Assembly: GCF_000372725.1 (NCBI RefSeq)
Contig: NW_005199443.1
Location: forward strand, 743,503 to 775,660
Direction of reading: 5' to 3'
DNA length: 32,158 nt
Source of the DNA: Emiliania huxleyi CCMP1516
Lineage: Eukaryota; Haptophyta; Isochrysidales; Noelaerhabdaceae
Position 1 is the first letter of the stretch, and each line of letters starts with the position of its first letter. The notes under the pieces were generated by a model. That model ran no database searches. It saw only the letters and a list, made by a program, of their open reading frames with translations, and was not told the origin of the DNA. A program made the position numbers and the translations under genes. This document shows, piece by piece, positions 9,801 through 19,510 of the stretch.

Positions 9801-12800
9801 GCCGCCGCCGTCTCCGCCCACTTCGCCCGCTCCGCCGTCTCTTCCGCCGTCGCCCCCGCTGCTGCCTCCCGCTTCGCCGTCGCCGCCCCCTTTCTCTCCG
9901 CCGCCGCCGCCGCCCTCTCCGCCGCCTCTTTTACCCGACATGGTGCAGCTGAGCTGTGATTTCGAGGTCGACGCTTGCGTCTGGAACAACACCGCGCCGG
10001 ACGGGTACTTTTGGACGCGCTCGAGCGGCGGCACGCCATCGTCCGACACAGGCCCGAGCGGCGACCACACCACTGGCTCGGGCTACTACCTCTTCACCGA
10101 GGGCTCTGGGATCAACAACAAGCTGCACCAGCTCGAGAGCCCGCTCTTCTCGCTCCAGCAGGACGCCACCCTCTCCTTCGCTTACCACATGTACGGCTCG
10201 AGCATGGGCACCCTCTACTTCGAGGCAAACAACAACGAGACGGGCTGGTCGACACTCTGGAGCAAGACCGGCGACCAGGGCGACGCCTGGCTCGACGCGG
10301 CGGTCGTCCTGCCCGCCTCCACGACACAGGTGCGTTTCAACGGCCGGACGGGGCCGAGCTTCCGCTCGGACATGGCGCTGGACGACGTCTCCTTCTCGCA
10401 GCTTGTGCCTCCGTCGCCGCCGCCGTACCCTCCGGCCAAGGCGCCGGTCCCGCCGCCGCCGCCGCCGCCGTCCCTTCCGCCGCCATCCCCGTCGCCGCTG
10501 CCGCCGCCGCCGCCGTCTCCTTCACTCCCGCCAACACCGCCGCCGCCGCCCTCTCCGCCGCTGCCTCCTCCACTACCGCCATCACCGCCGTCTCTGCCAC
10601 CAGCACCGCCGCCAACCTACGCCGCGAGCACCTTCACCGAGCTACGCGACACGGTGAACAACCAAACCGGCAGGCCTGGCGCCCTCGTCGTCGAGCTGCC
10701 AGAGGGAGCCCGCCTCGAGTGGGCCGTCTGCTCGCAGCTGCGCGTGCACGTCGCGCACATGATGCTGCGGAGCGTGGGCGCCGGCGCAACCCTCGACGCC
10801 AGGAACTGCTCCCGCCACTTTGACGTCGCCTTTGGCGGCACGCTCGAGCTCGAGCGCGTGCACCTCGTCAACGGCGGTGCGCAGGCGAGTGGCGGGGCGG
10901 TCAAGGTGCGGCACGGCGGGACTCTGATTGCGACCGAGTCGTCGATCGAGGGGTCGAGCGTAGTCTCGCTCGACGGGGCGGCGTACGGCGGCGCCATCGA
11001 CGCCTCGAACGAGATGGCGATTGACAAGGTGCTGGAGAAGCTGGACGCACACCACAGCAACGGCATCGACTCGGTCGCCTACTCGCCCGACGGGAGCCGC
11101 ATCGCCACGGTCGGCGGCTATCCCGAATATGCGTTGCGCGTGTGGGACGCCTCGGACCTGTCCTCGCCGTTGCTGGAGAAGCCGAACGCACACAGCGGCT
11201 GGATCTACTCGGTCGCCTACTCGCCCGACGGGAGCCGCATCGCCACGGTCGGCGAAGACAAGGCGCTGCGCGTCTGGGACGCCTCGGACCTGGCCTCGCC
11301 GTTGCTGCCGAAGCTAAACGCACACAGCAGCACCATCAGATCGGTCGCCTACTCGCCCGACGGGGGCCGCATCGCCACGGTCGGCGGCTATCCCGAATAT
11401 GCGTTGCGCGTGTGGGACGCCTCGGACCTGTCCTCGCCGTTGCTGCCGAAGCTAAACGCACACAGCGGCTGGATCTACTCGGTCGCCTACTCGCCCGACG
11501 GGAGCCGCATCGCCACGGTCGGCGGCTATCCCGAATATGCGTTGCGCGTGTGGGACGCCTCGAACCTGTCCTCGCCGTTGCTGGAGAAGCCGAACGCACA
11601 CAGCAACGGCATCAGATCGGTCGCCTACTCGCCCGACGGGAGCCGCATCGCCACGGTCGGCGAAGACAAGGCGCTGCGCGTCTGGGACGCCTCGGACCTG
11701 TCCTCGCCGTTGCTGGAGAAGCCGAACGCACACAGCAACGGCATCAGATCGGTCGCCTACTCGCCCGACGGGGGCCGCATCGCCACGGTCGGCAGCGACA
11801 AGGCGCTGCGCGTCTGGGACGCCTCGGACCTGTCCTCGCCGCCTCTGCAGAAGCTGGACGCACACAGCGGCGGCAGCATGGAGTCTATCACCTCGGTCGC
11901 CCACTCGCCCGACGGGAGCCGCATCGCCACGGTCGGCCACGACAAGGCGCTGCGCGTCTGGGACGCCTCGGACCTGTCCTCGCCGCCTCTGCAGAAGCTG
12001 GACGCACACAGCGGCTACGGCATCTCCTCGGTCGCCTACTCGCCCGACGGGAGCCGCATCGCCACGGTCGGCCACGACAAGGCGCTGCGCGTCTGGGACG
12101 CCTCGGACCTGTCCTCGCCGTTGCTGGAGAAGCCGAACGCACACAGCAACGGCATCTACTCGGTCGCCTACTCGCCCGACGGGAGCCGCATCGCCACGGT
12201 CGGCGGCTATCCCGAATATGCGTTGCGCGTGTGGGACGCCTCGAACCTGTCCTCGCCGTTGCTGGAGAAGCCGAACGCACACAGCAGCACCATCACCTCG
12301 GTCGCCTACTCGCCCGACGGGAGCCGCATCGCCACGGTCGGCCACGACAAGGCGCTGCGCGTCTGGGACGCCTCGGACCTGTCCTCGCCGTTGCTGGAGA
12401 AGCCGAACGCACACAGCAGCACCATCACCTCGGTCGCCTACTCGCCCGACGGGAGCCGCATCGCCACGGTCGGCAGCGACAAGGCGCTGCGCGTCTGGGA
12501 CGCCTCGGACCTGGCCTCGCCGCCTCTGGAGAAGCCGAACGCACACAGCAACGGCATCTACTCGGTCGCCTACTCGCCCGACGGGAGCCGCATCGCCACG
12601 GTCGGCGGAGATGCGCTGCGCGTCTGGGACGCATCGGACCTGTCCTCGCCGCCTCTGCAGAAGCTGAACGCACACAGCGGCTACGGCATCTCCTCGGTCG
12701 CCTACTCGCCCGACGGGAGCCGCATCGCCACGGGCGGCGAGGACAAAGCGCTGCGCGTCTGGCCAATACCTTACTTGTACCTGCAGCGTGACCCGCAGCT

Positions 12801-15800
12801 CCCGCCTCATGTTGAGCTGACATCCGTCTTCGTCGTTCGTTGCGCCGCCATCGGCTACGAGCGCGCGAGCGGCGGTGGGCTCTCGTTGCGATCTGGCGAT
12901 CACGCCCTGTCCGCCTCCACGATCACAGCGAGCGCGGCCACCTCCAGCGCCTCGGCATCGGGTGGCGGACTCTTTGTCCGCGCCGCGACGTTCGCCATCC
13001 AAGGCGCCGCCTTCGTTGACAACGTCGCCACCGTCGGCGCTGCCATCGCATATGAGTCTGGCCCGACCTTTGACGCGGTGTCAAGGGTGAGCAGCACGCG
13101 ATTCGTGGGGAACGGCGCGAGCGCCGTCTTCTTTCCCGCGTCCATCACCTGGGGGTGCAACCTCGGTCAGTGGTCGTTGCCGATGGGCGAGGTCTCTGGC
13201 GACTTTGAGGGCTGCGCTGAGACTTGTCGCGCCGGCGTCTACGGCAACACCAGCGACCTCACCTCTGGCCGCTGCAGCGGCGATTGCTGGAAAGGGCACT
13301 TTTGCCCCAACGGCACAGTGGCACCAACACCCTGCGCAGCGGGCTTCTACATGCCTGTCACCGGCGCAGCCCGTGCAGAGTCGTGCATCCCATGCTCTCC
13401 GGGGCACAGCCAGTCCAATCCTGGCGCAGACAGCTGTGACGCCTGTCCGGCCGGCACATTCGCGAATCAGCTCAACGCGACCAGCTGTACGGACTGCCCC
13501 GCGGGCAGCTTCTGCCCTTATAAAGGCACCATTCAAGCGCTCGAGTGTCCTGCGGGCCGATACCAAAATGAGACGCGTCGGACCGAGTGCACACAGTGCC
13601 CCCCCGGCCAATTCCAGCCAGAGCGCGGGCAAACCTCATGCGACAGATGTGATGCGGGAGGGTACTGCGATGATACCGAGGACTGCGGCGGCGGCTTCAC
13701 GCCGTGCCGCGCGGGGACGTACAACGAGGAGGAGGGAAGCAGCTCGTCCGACGACTGTCTGCAGTGCCCCCCTGGTACCTTTAGCCCGACCTCAGGAGCT
13801 GACAGCAGCGGCACGTGCAAAAGCTGCCGTGCTGGGACCTTTGGCGCCAGCCCCGGGCAGAGTGAATGCAAGGACTGCCCTCCCGGCACCTCGTCGAATC
13901 AAGGCAGCGTCGCGTGCGACGAGTGCGAGGCTGGCAAATACGCCGCCAACGCTGGCCAAGGCCTCTGCAATCTATGTCCGCATCCCCTCAGCTCGGCCAA
14001 CGGCAGCGTCACCTGCTCGTTTTGTAAAACGGAGTACTACTTGCAGGACCCCCCCTCGAATTCGGGCGACATCCTGACCTCCCCGACCGAGTTCTGCAAG
14101 CCATGCCCGCCGAACGCTGCCTGCCCGGACAACACTACCCTTTCTTCCCTCGTCCTCCCGCCCGGCTTCTGGCGCGCCAACCCCTCCTCCGCGGTGCTGA
14201 CAGAGTGCCGCCCCTTTGGCGGCGATGCCAACGCCGGCAAGACGCGATGCGCCAGCAGCGAGTCGACAGCAGGCGCCTCTCGCCGCCGGAGGATGGCGGA
14301 GGCGGGCTCGGAGTACTGCGCGTCGGACTTCAAAGGCCCCGAGTGCCAGCTCTGCGCCGCGGAGAATCACTACCTCATCGACGGCGACGAGTGCAAGGAG
14401 TGCACTCCGCGCGGTGCCGCTGCGGGCCGCATCGTCGGCCTCGTCCTCGGCCTCTGCGTCGCTTGCGGCCTCGCGGCGTATTGCTACAGCAAACCGTGGC
14501 GGAAGGAGCCGTACATCGGCCCTATCCTCCGCTTTGCAGACCGCTCCGTCAAGTACTACGTCGGGGTCGGAATGACGGCCAAGGTCAAGATCCTCTTCGG
14601 CTTCTACCAGATTTGCACCGTCTTGTCGTCTACCTACTCCGCGCGGCTGCCGGACAAGTACACGAGCTGGACGGACCAGCTGGCCAACGTGATCTCCATC
14701 GACTGGTCAGGCGTCTTCCTGCCGAAGCAATGCCTTGACTACGACTTGCGGCTCCTCGCCATCGCTCTCTCCCCCGTCGCCCTCATCGCGCTGCTAATGA
14801 TCGCGGGAATAAGTCTGCGGCTCCACCGCTGGCGTGCTGCCTCTGCGCCGCGCGCGAGGCCGTGGTACGCGGAGGCGGCCCTCGGCCTCCTCGACCTCAC
14901 GCCGGCCGGCCTCGTGCTCGTCTTCTGCTTCGTGCCCTCCATCAGCGCCTCCATCTTCCGCTCCTGGTCGTGCCAGGCGCCCTCTCACAGCTGACTGCCG
15001 TTGCTCACAACCGCACCCCTCAGTCCTCGCGACGTTCTGCTGATAGGCCTACACCGTCTCTCCGCCAAACGAGCCCCTGCGGCAGGTCTCCTACATGCGG
15101 CAGGACGCGAGCGTCGAGTGCGGCTCCGACGATCACGGACCCATCACCGACCTCGCCATCGGCTTCATCGTCCTCTGGCCCGCCGGCTCGCTGGTCCTCT
15201 TCACGTCGCTCCTCGCCGCTTGCTACAAGCCGCTGCAGGCCAAGACGCCGAATGCTCTGACGCGGGCCACCGCCTTCCTCCACCGGGAGTACGAGAAGAC
15301 CTGGTACTGGTGGGAGGCGGTCGAGCTGGCGCGCAAGCTCGTGCTGACTGGCTTCGTGCTGCTGATACCGGAGGAGCGAGCCTTTGTTCGCCTCGTGGTG
15401 GCGACCCTGATCTGCTCCTGCTACGCCGTCGCACTCGCCGTCGTTCGGCCGTACAAGCGGGTCGAGGACAACGTGGTCGCCGTCGCCACGAGCCTCGTGC
15501 TCCTCCTGCTCTTCCTCGGCACCAACTGGAGCACCATCTTCCTCGGCATCGAGGAGCGGTATCAAGGAGCCGACCCCGCCGATGTCCTCGGCTTTGGCCA
15601 GCTCAATGTGATCGTCGACTCGATGATCATCCTCGTTGCAGTCGTGCTCGCCTTCTTCCTCGTCGGCGCCATCGCCGCCGCCCGCCGCGTCGCCAAGATC
15701 CCCACGATCCGACTCGCTTCGACCAAGCAACCTCCCGAGCTGAGCATCGTGATGGGCCTCACGTGGCACCTCTTCAACAGCCACATCTGGTGAGTCATAA

Positions 15801-17291
15801 CGACATGGAGGGAGAAGACGAATAGCAACCCCGCTATAGAGTCACCACCACCTCCGAATAGGTCGACCGGTCAGGACGCCGTCAAGGTCATCAAGGGTGA
15901 GCTCCAGCAGCTGCTGCCGGACATCAAGATTTTTCTCGACGCACGCGCTCGCTCAGCAGCGCTGCGGAGCTACAGGCAGCCCCTCTGACACCCCGCGGTG
16001 TGCGCACAGGTAGATGATCTAAAAGACATCGGGGCGCTCGAGGAGTACATCCAACGCTCGCAAGTGATGCTCTTCTTCCTCTCGAGGGGCTACTTCCGCT
16101 CCAAGGTGCGCGCCTCCCCCTCCCACCCCGCCTCTACCGCACTCTGGCCTTACCTCCCGCCTCTCCCGCGCCTCAGAACTGCCTCCGCGAGATCCGCTCG
16201 TCGCTCGAGAAGGACAAGCCGCTCGTCCTCGTCCAAGAAGCGGACCCTGACAAGGGCGGCGGGACGCTGCAGGCGCTGCGCGCCGAGTGCCCCGAGGAGC
16301 TGCAGCCGGCCATCTTTGACAAGGACTGGCCGCTCACGATCTGGTATCGCATCGATGAGTTTCAGCTCATCTCGCTCAAGATCATCGCCGAGGCGCCGCC
16401 GGCCACAGCCAGCCGCTCCGCAGTCCCTCTCTCCCGACCGACTCCACTTGAAACACCCTAGGCTGTGCTCCTCTGCTCGCCCAACTATCTGAGCAAGACC
16501 TCTCTCCCGCTCTGCGTGTCGGGCGAGCCCGAGAGCCAGTCGCTCGCCTTTTTCAAACCGTGCACGCTCTGGGCCTCGCCGGCCAACGCGGGGGCACTGG
16601 ACCTGGCCAACGAGATCGCTGCCGCCTTTGCCGGCCTCACGATCGCCACCGCCGATGCTCGGCCGGCCACCGCGACGCACATGCTGCTCTACCTCAACAA
16701 GGACAGCTTCGTCAGCGACGAGCGGCTGGCCGAGCAGGTCAAGCAGGCGCGCGAGGACAGGCTGAAGATCGTCACTGCGCACGAGAACGACCCGGACCTC
16801 GGCGGCTGCCAGTTCTCGAAGCTTTTCGAAACCACGCCGCAGGTGCGATGTCACACAGTGACGCCCGTCCCGAGCCTCCCCTCCCCCCACACGCCTCCTC
16901 CCAACGCCGCAGGAGCTCATTGCCGGCGGACTCTACAAGGACCTGGCAAAGTCGTGCTTCCCCGGGCGCCACCGCACGGCGCGTGCCCTTTCTCCCACAG
17001 CTCGCTTTGCACGCATCGAGCTTCGTGACGAAGGGCGGTCCCTGGCTGCAGGTGTCGCTCGTGCTTTTGGCAAAGAGCCTCGGCGCGACCCCCGCTCGGT
17101 CGCGGGCGGACCAACTCGTTTCGGGCAGCATCGCCGAGCGCGGCAGCCTCGTGGTGAAGCGCAGCCTTGGCGGCCTCAGCCGCGTGTTCGCCAAGACGAG
17201 CAGCCGCAGCTCTGCGGAGGCTTCGGTGCGCGATGTCTCTGGAGGCGAGGCGTCATCATCGGCATCGGTGCCGGTGCAGCAGCAGGTCTGA
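6838..17291 (+). CDS. giant multi-span receptor: MAM, split beta-helix, 13 WD40 repeats, Cys-rich repeats, TIR-like domain
   Basis: Exons: 6838-14976, 15047-15789, 15862-15940, 16010-16105, 16177-16392, 16462-16842, 16913-16945, 17001-17291 (about 3325 residues; the last junction is least certain). ATG 6838 is preferred over 6787 because it begins the signal peptide MRLLLLLCLLAGLAIAE. Order by residue: module shared with two other genes (about 300-440); hydrophobic segments and PPPPS stalk (800-1030); MAM domain (1035-1192, CDFEVDACVW start, ALDDVSF end); Pro stalk; beta-helix with G-G-A repeats (1261-1391 and 1985-2104) split by 13 WD40 repeats (1393-1981); GCC2/GCC3 ephrin-receptor-like CPPG repeats (2121-2390); eight or so membrane spans (2531-2927); TIR-like domain (from about 2961; DVDDLKD, FFLSRGYF, CLREI with Glu about 3024); basic/Ser tail. 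A likely role is surface sensing coupled to a TIR effector. The 8.1-kb first exon may hide in-frame introns (8581-8658 looks like one) or a fusion of two genes near 9240-9380. Confidence 0.85.
7397..8478 (+). repeat. 116-base direct duplication inside the receptor gene
   Basis: 7397-7512 and 8363-8478 match at all but three positions by eye. Both encode GEKLLQ-G-ARGFVRAIVDK followed by ISTLV-VTQQGPLRSERM. The copies flank the Gly-rich stretch and the shared RSL/IGRK module, so a larger ancient duplication with loss is possible. Confidence 0.9.
11014..12765 (+). repeat. 13 nearly identical WD40 repeats (high internal conservation)
   Basis: Each unit of about 43-48 residues follows AHS-xx-I-x-SVAYSPDGSRIATVG, then a variable turn, then ALRVWDAS and SSPLLEKPN. 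Variation is confined to the residues after AHS (GW, ST, NG, GY or a longer insert), the residue after Ile, the turn (GYPEY, EDK, SDK, HDK or GD) and the linker (LLEKPN, PLQKLD). DNA is nearly identical between units, which indicates recent expansion or continuing gene conversion. The last unit loses the WDAS end and runs into PIPYLYL before the beta-helix resumes. Confidence 0.95.
14977..15046 (+). other. GC-AG intron, receptor intron 1
   Basis: Donor CAG|GCGCCC and acceptor CTGATAG|GCC. Removing these 70 bases joins the reading frame S-W-S-C-Q to A-Y-T-V-S-P and bypasses the stop at 14992-14994, carrying the frame into the next membrane-span exon. Confidence 0.85.
15790..16009 (+). other. 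receptor introns 2 and 3 around the first TIR exon
   Basis: Intron 2 is 15790-15861 (GTGAGT donor, AATAG acceptor). Intron 3 is 15941-16009 (GC donor, CACAG acceptor). They flank the 79-base exon 15862-15940, which supplies the start of the TIR-like domain and ends in D-I-K-I-F-L-D. Phases agree on both sides. Confidence 0.85.
16106..17000 (+). other. receptor introns 4 to 7
   Basis: Introns 16106-16176 (GT), 16393-16461 (GC), 16843-16912 (GT) and 16946-17000 (GC) separate the remaining TIR-like and tail exons. The first three are 69-71 bases. The last is shorter (55 bases) and is placed mainly because it keeps the frame into V-S-L-V-L-L-A-K-S-L-G-A, so its borders are tentative. Confidence 0.7.
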
Positions 17292-17654
17292 TCGGCTGCA
17301 AGGTTGTGCGCAAAGATCCAAAGTGCGGCGCGGCGATGCACCGACACACACGGCATTGGGCGTTTGGGGAGAGGGGGGGGGGGGGGGCTGTCACACTCGC
17401 ACTTCTTTTTCTTGTTGTATGGGAGTTCGCTTGTCATAGTAAAATACTAGTCGACAAGCTGCCGAGCCCAAATCACTGTGTGTGACACATTTCTTGTTGG
17501 CTTCTAAAAATCTCTCTCTCTCTGATGCGGCGTGGGGCCGGCGGCGGCACTGTGCTGCCGCGCACACTGCGCTGTGGGCGTCACCATCGTGTCCTCGCCG
17601 CGTCGCCGACGCCACTTGCTGCTCGCGGCTTGCCCTGCCCTTCCCTGCCAGCGC

Positions 17655-17659
17655 GCAAA

Positions 17660-17706
<47 letters not shown>
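17655..17706. repeat. (CA)n microsatellite
   Basis: An almost pure run of CA dinucleotides after two AAAC units. Open frames across it (Thr-His or Cys-Val runs) are artefacts. Confidence 0.98.
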
Positions 17707-17709
<3 letters not shown>

Positions 17710-17814
17710 CCAGCTACCTACCTATCCCCAGGCTGCCGCGCAGCGAAGCGAATAAAGATGAAAATAGGGAGTACTCGACCTATTGCAGGGCCCTTTTGGG
17801 CGAAACAAGACCAA

Positions 17815-17848
17815 CCTACCTACCTATCTGGGTAGGTAGGTAGGTAGA
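17815..17848. repeat. CCTA/TAGG inverted microsatellite hairpin
   Basis: CCTACCTACCTA is followed after TCTGGG by TAGGTAGGTAGG, a perfect 12-base hairpin arm pair. A further CTAC-rich block lies about 100 bases upstream at 17707. Confidence 0.9.
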
Positions 17849-18461
17849 AAGGTGAAGAACAGCCAGGCTCGGACTGGACACCAACGCGGTATGGGTGGAC
17901 GCTAGACAGATGATGACGACACGCACGAGCGACACACAGACACAAACAGGCTCACAAGACACACAGCTAGCTGGCTGCCACACACCCTGAGTTGGCGTAT
18001 ACACATAACTCAATCCTCCCTGTCGCCCCCCCCCCAGCACTCCACGGTGCCAAGAGAACAAACAAGGGCACAACAAACAACAGACAACAGGAAGTAACAT
18101 GCGAGGCTAGAGCAGGCCTGCTCCACCTCTAGCAATCTCGCGGGCCGGCGAGGCACGGACGAGACTGTGTGTGGGGTCTAGTGAGGTGTCTATGGACGCC
18201 CTCATAGGCTAGCTGCCTACTGCTAGCCCTATCTCGCACTCACGGGTGATGACAATTCATTGTATGAGTGTATGCGAGCAGAGGCGTGCTGGTGCTGATG
18301 ATGCTGCTGGTGCGGCGCGGCTCTCCGACTCGACTCGAGGCGCGCGTCGCGGCAATCTGACGCGGCGGGCGGCGTCGCGGGCGGCAGCGATCGCGGCTCG
18401 ACGGTGGAGGCGGAGGGTGGTGGCTGTGGTGGATCTTTGAGTTTATTTCATGGCTGCTGTT

Positions 18462-18510
18462 AGCTGCTGCAGCTGCTGCTGCTGCTGCTGCTGCTGCTCC
18501 GCTGCTGCTG
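18462..18510. repeat. (CTG)n trinucleotide repeat
   Basis: CTG/GCT units with two interruptions, giving poly-Ala or poly-Cys shadows in the open frames. Confidence 0.95.
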
Positions 18511-18579
18511 ATTGTGGCTACGATTTCTCCGATCACCCCGCCCGCCCGCTCCGCCCCGCCCGCCCACCTCTCCCCGCTT

Positions 18580-18632
18580 GCCCGCCCGCCCGCCCGCCCG
18601 CCCGCCCGCCCGACCGACCGACCGACCGACCA
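18580..18632. repeat. (CCCG)n then (ACCG)n tetranucleotide repeats
   Basis: CCCG units change to ACCG units at about 18611, so the two tracts are directly joined and probably arose from each other. Confidence 0.95.
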
Positions 18633-19182
18633 CCCATTCCCATCACCATCTCACATACCTTCATATAGGCGCTCGAGACCTCCTCTCGCTGCCTACTCGC
18701 TGCCTCGAGGGAGGAGGGGAAGACGTAGGGCGCGCGCAACCGCGCTCGCCTTCCAACCGAGGCCCCTCCCCGAAAGGCAAGTCTTAGCCACATGAAATCC
18801 GAGACCCCTCCCCACCACCCCAATCCCCCCACCCCCTTGCTCCCCTCCCCCCCTCGGGAGGGCCGAACTGAGGCGCCCGAGGGGACCCCGCAATTCCCTT
18901 CCCCCCTCGGAGGGGGCCGGACGAGGCGTACCCCGAGGGCCCCACTCTTTCCCTCGCATAGCGGCCACTCTTCGGATCGCTGGTCGACCCGGGGGATGCC
19001 CCGCGCGCCTGACCCAGGCGCGAGAAACGAATCTGCGAGGCGTGGCCGCTTATGCGGCCCGATGGGGAGGAACGGGGCGAGCCCCCTCCAACCCACCCGC
19101 GCTAGGTCCTGGGTGACGTAGGGGAAACCCGGCGAGCCTCGGGAACTAGCCGGGGCAGTCGGAGAAGGGGCAACTCCGTGCA

Positions 19183-19254
19183 CTGACGGTCGGCCGCCAG
19201 AAAACACGCCTGCGTGGATCGCGTCACACCAATCCTCGCTACCCAACGCGGCCA
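19183..19254 (+). repeat. 72-base dispersed repeat, copy 1 (with 28557-28628)
   Basis: Matches 28557-28628 in the same orientation with one visible mismatch, from CTGACGGTCGGCCGCCAGAA to CCCAACGCGGCCA. Flanks differ on both sides. Not a known element to me. Confidence 0.95.
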
Positions 19255-19256
19255 AA

Positions 19257-19434
19257 GGATATCCACCTGAAAGAAAGAAAGAAAACAGACACGCCAAACG
19301 AGGGATGGGAGGAGGACAGGGTCCCCACCTGCACGAGCAGGATTTTGGAAGAACGATCAGGGGGACAGGTGGGGCTCTCCTGCTCCTGACAAGGGACACG
19401 ACAGGTTCGCAGCGCGGTGCGCGGATATCCACCT
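19257..19434. repeat. 12-base direct repeats flanking dispersed-repeat copy 2
   Basis: GGATATCCACCT occurs at 19257-19268 and 19423-19434. Between them lies the segment 19290-19374, which matches 3786-3870 in reverse complement. The right-hand copy opens the frame that runs into the RING gene (D-I-H-L-K-N-L-E). The arrangement fits either an insertion with target duplication or an intron whose start echoes the next exon. Confidence 0.75.
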
Positions 19435-19510
19435 CAAGAACCTCGAAGTGCGAAACGATTTCTTGAAGCTGCGTCTCTACTCCAGGTCCAAGCTCCGTCG
19501 CCGGCTGGTC

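Larger units (their letters stand above)
17292..18239. other. intergenic, 3' of the receptor, with simple repeats
   Basis: Contains a poly-G run near 17375-17388, a CA microsatellite, CCTA/TAGG blocks, an AATAAA-like hexamer at about 17750 and a 14-base palindrome GAGCAGGCCTGCTC at 18110-18123. No coding frame is convincing. Confidence 0.5.
18240..19182. other. low-complexity intergenic stretch
   Basis: A (CTG)n run and CCCG/ACCG tetranucleotides are followed by a C-rich segment holding two imperfect copies of a C6-TCGG-G motif (near 18849 and 18902). A 338-codon minus-strand frame crosses 18533-19549, but it spans repeats and has no recognisable domain, so I do not call it. Confidence 0.45.

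Noticed and set aside
11142..13002. Long open frames in the other frames across the WD40 array, on both strands
   Set aside because: Shadows of the repeat: the unit has no stop in several frames. Only one frame gives WD40 motifs and continues into domains on both sides.
13198..14050. Reading the Cys-rich block as EGF or TNF-receptor repeats
   Set aside because: The recurring C-P-P/A-G-T-F/Y...C-x2-C pattern with about 45-residue spacing fits GCC2/GCC3 ephrin-receptor-like repeats better.
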